Shown piece by piece: positions 38,122 through 58,317 of a stretch of DNA of 64,000 nt. The notes beneath the pieces are model-generated. The model searched no databases, was not told the DNA's origin, and worked only from the letters and a program-made list of their open reading frames with translations. The position numbers and the translations under genes are program-made. The stretch's first letter is position 1; the number at the start of each line of letters is the position of its first letter. The stretch lies in assembly GCA_026874595.1 (NCBI GenBank), contig CM049309.1:30009033-30073032 (forward strand), read 5' to 3'. The DNA comes from Sipunculus nudus. Its lineage: Eukaryota; Annelida; Sipuncula; Golfingiida; Sipunculidae.

Positions 38122-39722
38122 AGAAGGGACCCATGGGTCACTGTGCTCAGCTGAAGTTGACCTTGAAGGTAAAAATCTAAAATAATATCAAATGGGGATA
38201 AAGTCTAAGAGAAAATGGAAATATAGGCCATGGCTGGTTGACATGATTGGTTTGTATTGATGAGTAAGAAATTGTTGCAGATAATATTTTGAGACCAAAC
38301 CATGCATTTCCTAATGTTAAAATTGAAGCATAAAAGCAGTTTGTGACCATAAGATGTATATTATTACCATGATCATTGGTTGGCTTTTTGATCAATTGTT
38401 GACAGTTCGGTAGTTTACACATTTGTTCCATTGGGCCTTTTTTTTTAATATATATATCATTAAATATATATTTTTTTATTTTATAAAATGTATACAGTTG
38501 AAATATAACTAATCAACAGTGCTTATAGGAAATTTTTTATAAATAATATATATATAATGATAAGGGAGAGATGATGGACAGACAGAGCTGATCACTTTAT
38601 GTTCCATTCTCCTGAGGAAAGAATATGTTTCAATCAGATCTTTTTTCTAATCTGATTTTTTTAAATAAATAAATTTTACACATTTGCAATAAAAACTAAT
38701 GTCCCAGTGCACAGGTGCAAAGGAATCAATGGCAAGGGGGGGGGGGGGGGGGGCTGGATGGTAGGATTAACAACAGATCTGCATATACATACAGGGCAAA
38801 CAAAGCCTGATTCTGCTGAAGCAGGAAAATAATGAACAAATGTTGGTATTAGATCCTCATTTTATTATCAGATCATTTTTTTGTTATTTTACGTTTATAT
38901 TTATATACATTTCCAATTTAATTTATATATCTGTATAAAAGTTGATTCATAATTCTAAATTGCATCATCATAAATCTCAATCAGATAACACCACATCATG
39001 CATACTAAAGTTTATTTATTTTTACCAAAAAAATATATCTTTTAAATTTGCAAAACAATAAATATGCTACATTAACACAACATGGGCATCTTCTTGGTTA
39101 CTCCTTGAATTACTTGGAGTGGAAACAGCATTAAAGTTAAGGTAATAAAGTGCAAACAATTACAATTACTGCATAACACTTGGTGGGTAGGGTTGGCAGG
39201 GGAGGGGGGGGGGGTGATATGAGAATTACTGTACACCTGTCACAGCAGGGGATTTCCCCTAGTGACCGAAACAAATCAGGAACCCTGGCATAGCTGATTT
39301 TCAGTGACTTTTTTATCTGGACAAAGCAAGTGGCTACAATAGAGCCTCAAGAAAAAAATTCAATAACTAGCCCAATTTTCAAATTTTATTTCCAAATTTC
39401 AGATTTAATCAAATTAAATATGTATGCTTACATGCTGTGAAAATTAAATCAACAGTACTCACAAGCAAAAAACATGCCATGTTCAAAGTTGGGCAAAATT
39501 TAAGGTACTGATTTTATTTTAATGCTAATAACTTAAAAATTTTAAAAATTCAGGTCTAATTTTGGGTATACAATTGATTCTAAATTAAACAAAGTTATAT
39601 AAATGGAATTTTTTTACAACGTCCATTATTTCGGGCCTGTAACTTAGAAAAATTACACTTAACAGACTTAACTGGCATGTATAAGGAAATATATAGGACA
39701 ATACTTCTGGTTAATATTTAGA

Positions 39723-41748
39723 ACAAGGGACCCATGGGTCACATCGCTCACCTGAATTTTGGAAAATATTAGCAACTGCAAAATATTTTTATTTCTTTTG
39801 GTTATTTATGTATATTAGCATTTGAAAAGCTAAGAGAAAATGGCCCTGCCAAAATGAAACTCTGTAAATTAAAGAATAATGGACATGAGCTCAAGCATAT
39901 GCCTAGTGTAATAAATGAAACCTGTAGCCTAAAACCATTTAATGATGCACCAAGGGAAAAAATAGGCCTACGGTAAGTGTTATATAAAAGTTACATTTCA
40001 TAAACAAATAATGTGTGAAGGTAATTAAGTTTTCAAAAGTTAAATATATGGCCATATGAGTTAAAAATTAATCTAACAAAGTTTGACCAATATTCCTGAT
40101 TTTAAAACTAAGTTTAACACTGTTATTCACACCTAGACCCGGCCAACTTATAGAGATATGAATGAAATGCTAAAAATATTTATAGCTTCTTAAATCTTGT
40201 CAGGTAGCACTTACATTAGATCTTAATATTTTATCACATTTGAATATTAGGATTTAATTTCTGAACATTTTTTTCTTTAAAAAAATCAAAATTGTCCAAG
40301 TCTCAACAAAAAGAATTAATTCAAAATTAAAATCATAAATGAAAAAAATTTTATTAAATTATTCAATTTACACAATCATATTGAAATAATAAATGTTGCT
40401 GCATATGTATATAATTCCTTTTTGAGGAGACTAAGAATAATAGATGGTAAAATTTTGTGTTTCATACTCACTGATAATGGCAATATTGATACATTGTGTA
40501 CTTAGGTATGCAGTCATGTTACATGTGTTTGTTACATTATATATTAATTGATAATATGACTGCTGCTTTATGTTCTATTTATGCAATTATTTGATTGAAT
40601 TATTGTTGAAATGTTTGGAAGTGTGGGCCTGAGGCCTTTTTCCTGAATAAACTTCTGTTCTGTTCTGTTAAAATTATAAGATTTGTCTTGTTTATTAGTC
40701 CTGTGTGTTGAAGGGGTAAGTGGGGGAGGGGTCTCTGTTGTCACTGCTCGTTGTTGAAATGTTTAGAAGTTTGGGCCTGAGGCCTTTTTCCTCGTTGCTA
40801 AAAAAAATGTGAAATTATAAGATTCATCTTATTTATAGAACAGGTCTGTCAATAAAATGGGGGGGGGGGGGGGGAGAGAAAGGCTCCCTGTGGTATTAAC
40901 TGCAGACAGCCTGATCAAGCTCAACAAGAGAGAGGCTTACCCCAGTGATGGGATTACATAACAACATCCTGGGGAGCATAGAGAGCTGCACTGGATGACC
41001 TACACTGACCTAAGTGGATTGCTTGACAATGTAAGGGGATACAACAAGAGCCTCCAATAAAAATTCAATAACTAGCTTAATTTTGCAGCTTTTTTTTCAA
41101 ATTTTAGATTTTAAAAGATGCTGTGAAATTTAAATCCACAGTACCTACAGGAAAAAAACGTGCCATGGCCAAAGTTGGGCAAAATTTCAGGTACTGATTT
41201 TATATTTATGCTAATAACTTAAATAAACTGAAAAATTCAGATCTAATTTTTGGTATACAATTAAATCTTGATTAAATGAAGTTATATCCCTGAAAAAAGG
41301 CTCTAGCATCAGCAATTCTAATGTTATGTGAGTAAATATATTTTCTAATTTTTTACAAGGTGCATTATGTTTGGGCCCAGAAATTCAAAAAAAATTACGC
41401 AATACTGACCTAATTTTTTTAATGTACATAGGAAATGTATGGAAGAATATGAATATTTACTATGATCAAATTCAAATCATTGGTTTTGATATTAGGCAGT
41501 CTTGAACTGTAACAATGGGTTTTTTTTATGGAAAACAGAGGTTTTTCCTAAATATCTTGTAGGAACGAAGTCTAAGTGACCCAATTTTCAGTATGGTAGG
41601 AGATCTTGGGGACATCTAACTGTATGCAAAATTTTGGATTTGTAGGTCCAATGGTTTCAAAACGTGCCCTGTTAACAGACAGACGGACGGACGACAGACA
41701 AAGGACCACGACTATAACTCAGATGACTTACAGTCAGCTGAGCTAAAA
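39723..41748 (-). mobile_element. Inner family E element (about 2.0 kb), both ends present
   Basis: Left: ACAAGGGACCCATGGGTC then GCTCACCTGA. Right: GACGGACGGACG, then ACTCAGATGACTTACAGTC and AGCTGAGCT, then AAAAA. Left subterminal GCTCACCTGA and right TCAGCTGAGC are an inverted pair with one mismatch. No target-site duplication is evident. A G16 tract is at 40859-40874. Confidence 0.75.
40570..40668 (+). mobile_element. Possible non-LTR retrotransposon 3' tail
   Basis: GGGCCTGAGGCCTTTTTCC is followed by an AATAAA and a TTCTGTTCTGTTCTG tail, as in 3' ends of truncated non-LTR elements. The same word GGGCCTGAGGCC recurs at about 40774. It is short, so the call is tentative. Confidence 0.35.
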
Positions 41749-42023
41749 ACAGATCAGTGGTTTTGGTATTAGGCAATTCTGAAGTGTGATAATAGTTTTT
41801 TTAAATGGAAATTTGAGGTTTTTCCTTAATTTCTTAAAGGAACAAAGTGCGGTGACCCAGTTTTTGGTTTGGTAGGAGATTTTGGGGACATTTAACAGTT
41901 TGCCAAATTTTGGATACATATGTCTAACAGTTTCGAATCATGCCAGTCTAACAGACGGACAGACAGATGGACTAAGGACAATGACTATAGCTCAGATGAC
42001 TTATAGTCAGCTGAGCTAAAAAA

Positions 42024-42859
42024 AATTTAATCTTATAGATAATCTTATCATAATGGTATATGGTTTATATTCCTAGTGATATGTTAGAAAGATACACAAC
42101 CACAAGAATGCACAGGAACAGGTTTGCTGGTATTTTCAGAGTAGGAACTGATTTTGCTTTATTCCCTTTTTGGCAAGAATGTCATTAATTTAAATCATCT
42201 GAAAAGTAAAAAAAATAAAATTCACAAGTCAACATGAAAGAAACTAAAATTATCTGGAGATATGTGTATGTAGTTTCACATAATTCTAGTGAAAGATTTC
42301 CTGCACATTTTACCTGAGCATAGGAAAACTCTGTTTTAACAATATTTTCATTTCTATTTAAAATATAAAATCATGACAAACTGAAGCAATCTCTACTCAA
42401 ATATATCCAACTGGATGGAATGAAAATTTCTTAAACGGATACCACAATTGATACTTAAAATGGTATGAAATGAAAAATATGTGAACCACAAATATCATAA
42501 TGAGGTTAAAGTTCCAAATTAGTATCACCAGTTTTCTTTGACCTTAAATTTGTAAATTTTCCCTGTAGGCTTTGTACACACTCTGTGTGTCTTCAGCCTC
42601 TATGGGCACCACCAGATGGGTCAAGTTGTGGTAATGAACGTTACTGGCTTATAGCTTAGTGACATCATCACAAGTCTGAAGCCACGAGAACATCACTTTA
42701 TATTTTAAGGTCTATGGATATCACTATTTCTCTTAAATCTTAAAGATATCACTAAATATCTTAACCCTTGAGGATATAAATGAGTATTAATCCTAATTGA
42801 TATCACGATATCTCTTAATCCTTAAGTCGATCACTATTTGCCTGAAATTGTAAAAATAT
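42024..42859. other. AT-rich sequence downstream of the adenylate kinase gene
   Basis: No repeat terminus or gene is seen beyond the degenerate TATCAC words described under the 3' UTR. Confidence 0.35.
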
Positions 42860-43252
42860 TACTTTGTGTCTTAATCATTATGTTTATTAATATTGGTCTT
42901 AATCATTATAGGCATTGAGAGAATCACAAAATACCAAAATCCATATACGCACTAAACACCCAAAGACACCCCCATCACAGCTTTTCTGATGTCACCATGT
43001 ATCACTATAGCTTTAAATGCCCAACATACATGGAAAATATTAACTACACAACAAAACCAGTCAAATAAAGATTAGAATAATAATAAAATACATCAACAAT
43101 TAAAATTCAATTGTAGGGAGAGTGATCAAATGAGTTAATTCAAGGACACTTCTGATGATATAATACCAGGGAGTTATATAACAAACCTTGTGCATGACAC
43201 CAGTTGCAGTCTGTACATATTAGGAAATCATAACAATCATAAAATATATATT
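42860..43252 (-). other. Probable 3' untranslated region of the adenylate kinase gene
   Basis: This AT-rich stretch follows the stop codon. The first AATAAA hexamer I found on the minus strand is at 42888-42883 (tttatt on the plus strand), about 365 bases after the stop, which would place polyadenylation near 42865. Further downstream, 42700-42920, is a degenerate repeat of TATCACTA/TCTTAATC-like words about 35-40 bases apart. The extent is an inference; no transcript evidence is available. Confidence 0.3.
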
Positions 43253-43367
43253 TCAGTCATAATGAGTGTATGCTGATGGCGTCATCTTGGTGGCCAAAAA
43301 TCGGTGAACTTTCGGCCACAGTTCATTTGAGTAATTACCCTGAAACTCTTCTAACAACCCAAGTTTT
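43253..43367 (-). CDS. AK3-like: Adenylate kinase 3/4-like, terminal coding exon with stop
   Basis: This exon has one base completing the split codon, 37 codons, then TGA at 43255-43253. The peptide reads KLGLLEEFQGNYSNELWPKV followed by HRFLATKMTPSAYTHYD. It aligns with the C-terminal segment of AK3/AK4 (GVLxxFSGxxxNxIWPxVxxFLxxK), including the conserved Asn, Trp-Pro and terminal Leu-x-x-Lys. The acceptor is a strong polypyrimidine tract, TTTTTTTTCAG, directly before 43367, and phase 2 agrees with the exon ending at 47292. Joined, the three exons give about 135 residues of an expected 220 or so. The exon was found by reading the sequence for the expected C-terminus and is too short to stand out as an open frame. 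Confidence 0.9.
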
Positions 43368-44036
43368 CTGAAAAAAAATATAACCAACTTAGGCATTTTA
43401 AATCATCCATCAGTGTATGTAACAATATAAACATTTTGCATCCACATTAATATATCAATATACCGGTTAACTAAAATTGCCTTTATGACCATCAATCCCC
43501 GTGGCACAACCACCCCTCAAACAGGACCAGTACGTATCACTAACTGAAACCAGTCCCAAGGCAAAGGATAGAGATCATGCTAGGTGGACTCAGAATGATC
43601 AATGTAGCATCTCCAGTAATCTGACAAATAGAATGGCTTATATTGTTGTGAAGTAAGAGGGACAGTGAGTCAACACTTAACAGTGATGGAAAAATTATAA
43701 TAGAAGGTAGCACAAGTCCAATTAAAGAGATAAAACTAACCAAGATCGTTGAACATGCAATCAATTCAGGAGGGTTTACTATGGTTTTCATTCTAAATGA
43801 AACTTTCAAAGTCAGGTCTTCCTCAGAGTAAAGGTGATGACCCCAGACCCATAAGGCTCCATTATCTGACTGGTATTTGAGCATTCTACTATAATTTGAG
43901 GAGTTGGGCGTGGTCCAAACAAAGTGTTTTTCTGCTCAAAACTTTGCCAATACATGTCCCTTTGCCACCAAACTCTCTGGACAGATATTTTCTGTGTGCT
44001 TCTAATGAAAATTAAATCAACTGTGCTTACAGGGAA

Positions 44037-44400
44037 AACAAGGGACCCATGGGTCATAGTGATCATCTGAAGTTGACCTTGAAGGTAAAATTCTAAAATG
44101 ATAACAAATGGATTTTTGTCTGAGAGGAAAAGATATTATAGGCCATGATTGGTTGATATGATTGGTCTGAAATGATGAGTAAGGAATTGTTGCAAATAAT
44201 ATTTTGAGATCTGTCCATGTGTTTTTTAATGTTTAAACTTAAGTTATTGAGCAGTTTGTAAGAGTTATGAGATCTCTGCATACACATACAGGATACAAAA
44301 TTTAATTAAAAAGAGCTAACTGCTTACAGCAATAAGTGGCCCATGGGCCATGATGCTCAGCTGAATCAAGGAACCTAGCAAATAACTCAAAGAGTGCTGA
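44037..44400 (+). mobile_element. Two E-type termini close together in the last intron
   Basis: ACAAGGGACCCATGGGTCA at 44039 interrupts E interior (GAAAATTAAATCAACTGTGC). A second terminus, AGTGGCCCATGGGCCATG with GCTCAGCTGA, follows near 44335. Matching far ends were not resolved. Confidence 0.45.
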
Positions 44401-44980
44401 AAATCATGCATTTTTCCAAGAGTCCTTAGAAATAGGTTACAGTGACCTTATTTAGACTATTCAATTAGATTATACCGGGAACTCCAAAGATATCCTGAGT
44501 TAGAAGTTTCTTTTTCTAACAGCTACATTTTGTGCTGATCTGTCAAATAGAGTGCTAAAATCGTGTTCTTTTGATACAAAGTTTGATGGGGAGATCCAAC
44601 TCGAAGCACACACAGTTACTGATGCTCGTGGCTGATGTGTTGCTTCTCAACTCACTTTGCATAAAAAGACTGCCATCTGAACAATTTCTATAATAATGCA
44701 CTGGTAGGTCCGAGTCAAAGCGACATCAGTGGATGATGATAACTGGGGAGGCAAAATGACTGATTATTTCAGTTCCCTGTTTTAATCAAAACTCCTGAAC
44801 AAATTATTGGCCTGTATGAATATCAGGCATCATCAGTCTCTGAGACAGAGTCACAATGTCACTGTGTTTCTCAAGTTTTTGGTTACTACCAATATTTAAC
44901 CATTTGAACGAACTTGAGAGAGATTGTTTTGGAGATTATTCCTGTGAAATACTGAACAATCTGGCTGGACAATTAAAAAT

Positions 44981-46632
44981 CTAGATATTTCTTGGCACCG
45001 CAGGTGCCATAGTATCGCCAGACAATTAATTCCCCCCCCCTTTAAGAATAGTCCCCCCATCTTCAGCAGCATGCATATACTGACATTTGGCAAGTGACTA
45101 TTGTTTCCTCCATCCATCAACTTGAGTAACAATATTTTTCACCAAATATTGGGGCCATTAAAGAGAACCACTTTTATGAAAAGCAAATGAATTTATACTA
45201 TAAAAATGGTAAGGCAGGTGGCACCACCTGTCTGGTTGCTGAGAAAACTCTCCAAGATGGATGTACATGCCTAATTGGAGACCAACACATTGAAGGTTCC
45301 TAAGATATGAGCAATTTTCATCTAAAACAAATATACAGATGGACATCATGGCAAAACGATTGCAGATGGCGCCACCAGTCTTGCGTACAAAATGGAGAAG
45401 TCCAAGATCTATATGTAATGGGTGAAAATAGATACGGGGCCCGAATGTGGGTTCAAACCTGTAACCTGTGACACACAAGTCAGATGTTCTACCGCTTCGC
45501 TAATAAAGCAAGCTTCACTAGCAAGGCCAGTAGGAATGATTTTGTGAGTCCGGTTACATAAAGATATGCACAATTTCATGCCAATAGCGCAAATCACTCC
45601 TCAGAAAAGGGCATTAATTTATTCTACAAAAACGGAAAGGTAGGTGGCGCCACCTGTCTGGGTTACCAGAAAAATTTCCAAGATGGATGGACATGTCAAA
45701 TTTCAGACCAATACCTTGGACCACTCCGGAGATATGAGCAATTTTCACCCAAGGCACATGTACAGATGGACACCATGGCAAACAATTGCAGATGGCACTA
45801 CCAATCTTGAATACAAGATGGAGGTATCCAAGATCAATGTACATGCACAATTTCGGCCCGATCTGTCTACAAGTTTTAGACTTATAATGCTCACAGTACT
45901 GTCAAGTGGCAATGATGGGGTATTTAAACTATAAAAGGCACAAAAACAAGAGAAAGACAGAAGGAAGCGCCACCTGTCTTCCACAAAAGATAAAGCTATC
46001 TAAGAACTTAGGTCACTTTGATTTTTGGACCAATGCATACATCCCTTATTGAGATATTTATGATTTAGTGGGATTTTCACCATATATGGCAATATTCAAG
46101 GTCAAGGTCACTCTCATAGGAAAGGTCATGACCCCAATTTAAATATATATCATCCCATAACCCATGTCTATGTATATGCATAATATGAAAGAAATCTGTC
46201 CATCAGTTTTTGACTTATAATGCTCACAGTACTGTTAAGTGGCAATGATGGGCGTATTAAATGGCAAGAAAACAAGAAAAGGATAACAGGTGGCGCCACC
46301 AGTTTCTGGTACATGACAACACTATCTAAGATCTTCAGTCAAGTAGATTTTGGATCAATCCATGCAAGATTTCTTGAGATATTTAAAAATTTGTATGATT
46401 TTCCCAAAAAATGGACCTATGGAAGGTCATGGTCACTCTCCTGGTTAAGGTCATGACCCCAATTTAAATAGGCTTCGTCCTCTCGGCCATATCTATGCAC
46501 GTGTAATTCAAGTTTGGCATTGATCCGTAAAATATTTTTTGAGTTATCGCGTCATAACAAAATCTCTGCGGCGGCGGCAGCAGTGGTGGCGGCGCAACTG
46601 TGCCAAAACCATAGTATCTCCAGACTTTGTCT
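44981..46632 (-). mobile_element. Helitron-like family C (1.65 kb) in the adenylate kinase intron
   Basis: 3' end: hairpin GGCACC-TGC-GGTGCC, then AAGAAATAT and CTAG (44984-44981). 5' end: TTGTATCGCC with AGAC/GTCT inner arms and GGAGATAC closing a terminal hairpin (46600-46632). The 5' part, GATACTATGG-TTT then a CCGCCGCC trinucleotide run, is homologous to the 5' end of family A, although the 3' hairpins differ. The interior has GGTGGCGCCACC or variants at about 45216, 45366, 45645, 45792 and 46289, with 147-280 base spacing. Flanks are D interior sequence. The exact target bases are less clear than in family A. Confidence 0.72.
45430..45510 (-). other. tRNA-like segment inside Helitron family C
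   Basis: On the minus strand, TAGCGAAGCGGT resembles an A box and GGTTTGAACCC (45459-45449) matches the B box at suitable spacing. The anticodon-like loop lies around CTTGTGTGT. Arms are imperfect, so it is more likely a tRNA pseudogene or SINE head captured by the element than a working tRNA gene. Confidence 0.5.
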
Positions 46633-46870
46633 GGCGATACAAAAAGAGGATTTATAAAGTTTTTATCACTTTTTCCCTATTAAATCTAAGTAAATGCAGA
46701 TAGTGAAAAAATACGCAAAATCTGACAAGTTTTTTAGATGACTGATTTTTGCATAAAATTTAGTTATGATAGCTCCTGCTAATTTTGAGATAGTATAGCT
46801 TAAAGTACAGAGATGGAAGAAGGACAACAGCCATCCCAACACCATCGTATAAGGTGGCAGGTTCGCTTAA
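46633..46870 (-). mobile_element. Family D 5' end fragment
   Basis: D interior with GATAGCTCCTGCTA, then ACACCATCGTATAAGG-GGCAGGTTCGC and TTAAA. This is the 5' part of the D copy interrupted by family C; the 3' end is missing. Confidence 0.6.
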
Positions 46871-47290
46871 AAAGTATGGTTCTCAGGCAAAGCCTGTGTC
46901 AATTTAAACCCCAACATCAAAAATTTTGATTTTGAATTTCATCTTTCAGGAAGATAAAATAATACAATTTTGATAAGAAATGTTTAACACAATTCTGTTA
47001 TTATCATGCTTTCCTTGATCATATGACATATTTATCGAAACATACCAAAAAAAAAAAAATCGCCCACCCGCACTTATTTCTGAAAACAAAATGCATGTAA
47101 AGCATACCTTTTTTTGGCCTTAGATTTATTATTTTGTACTCTGCTGATTCTATATTTATAGATGATTATATTTATGGTTTTAATCGTCCGCTGACTTTGT
47201 ATTTGCTCTATTTTATATTACTGTTACATAATTTATTGATTTTTTCCTCCTGCTGACTTGGTGCTAGATAACACATTATGATTTAAGTTA

Positions 47291-51008
<3,718 letters not shown>

Positions 51009-51560
51009 CTAGAATACGGGTAGTTGACAAGCGACTACGTGTATCCGACGATATCAGAGTGGGACGGATGAAGTAAGGCATGGATTGAGTGGCTGCCACA
51101 AAATCCAGAAAGCTATCCAAGCTGTATACATATGCAAAGTTTTTGGCAGATTAGTCAAACCACTGCTTGTATATGAGTGATTTTATCCCACAGCAAACAA
51201 ACAGAAGGACGCTGTGGTTGCAGGTGGTGCCACTAGTTTCGCATATGATAAAGAGCTATGTGAGATCTATACACATGCAAAATTTCAGGAGGGCATGTCA
51301 AATCAGTTCCGAGATATAAGCCTGGATGTTAACAGCCTGAACATAAATGTAGGTGGCGCCACATGTCATAAAATCAAGAAAGCTATCCAGGATGTATACG
51401 CATGCCAAATTTCAGTTGGATAAGTCCAACCACTGCAGAGATATGAGTGATTTTATCCAAAGGCAGATGATCAGATGGATGCTGTGCAAAAATGGTTAAG
51501 GGTGGCGTCACCTTTTTTATGTATGTTATAAAGCTATCCAAGGGCTACATTTGTGCAAAA
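51009..51560 (-). mobile_element. Helitron-like family A, copy H6, 5'-truncated
   Basis: It starts CTAGAATACGGGTAGTTGAC with the 3' hairpin, has one dimeric unit with GGTGGTGCCACT and GGTGGCGCCACA, and stops near GCTACATTTGTGCAAAATTT. It lies in the long adenylate kinase intron. Confidence 0.7.
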
Positions 51561-51639
51561 TTTTTAATGCATATAGTGGTGAATATATTCTGAATAATAA
51601 ACCTTCAACTTATATTGTATGTAAAACACTCAACTGAGG

Positions 51640-51757
51640 GACTTGCATCGTTTGTAGCTGTAGCTTTCAACCATTACATATGGTCATCATCAGCAGTCTG
51701 GCATGCTAAAGAATGATTTGGGATTGTCAAATGACCATTGGAATCATGCCAGACTGC
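51640..51757 (-). other. Hammerhead-ribozyme-like motif, probably a Penelope-like element remnant
   Basis: On the minus strand, CTGATGA is followed by a five-base stem (ACCAT with ATGGT, loop ATGTA) and then GAAA: the hammerhead core order CUGAUGA, stem II, GAAA. Directly 5' of CTGATGA lies the arm CATGCCAGACTG, which pairs perfectly with CAGTCTGGCATG about 40 bases upstream (plus coordinates 51694-51705 and 51745-51756). I could not place a convincing stem III with a UH cleavage site, so this may be a decayed copy. Penelope-like retroelements are known to carry hammerheads; no reverse transcriptase is visible here. Confidence 0.4.
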
Positions 51758-51767
51758 ACTTCAGATA

Positions 51768-51850
51768 GTGATTAATATCATACTTTCAGGCTATTTAGGA
51801 AGTGGTTAACACAGGATGATGATGAACACCATACTTCCCAGCACTTTAGG
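51768..51850 (-). repeat. Two diverged relic units at the left edge of the minisatellite
   Basis: The segments 51768-51799 and 51821-51850 are 51 bases apart, the same period as the array. Both are closer to the exon-donor junction at 57136-57174 than to the standard array unit: counted by eye, 25 of 32 and 24 of 30 positions match the junction. The donor GT is altered in both. They look like early copies of the exon edge left outside the homogenised array. Confidence 0.7.
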
Positions 51851-51867
51851 TTGGTGATAAGGATTTA

Positions 51868-58317
<6,450 letters not shown>

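Larger units (their letters stand above)
38122..42023 (-). mobile_element. Outer family E element, interrupted by a second E element
   Basis: The left end is AAGGGACCCATGGGTCACTG with GCTCAGCTGA; the right end is AGCTCAGATGACTTATAGTC and AGCTGAGCT (41989-42017) followed by TAAAAA. E interior stops at 39722 (GGTTAATATTTAGA) and resumes at about 41749 with CAGATCAGTGGTTTTGG, the order seen uninterrupted in other copies. It contains a G18 tract (38736-38753). Confidence 0.75.

Noticed and set aside
43540-43884. 114-codon open frame on the minus strand in the last adenylate kinase intron
   Set aside because: No recognisable domain, hydrophobic low-complexity composition, and it lies in an intron without splice signals joining it to the known exons.
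45430-45510. Functional tRNA gene
   Set aside because: B box is good but acceptor and anticodon stems are imperfect, and it lies inside a mobile element.
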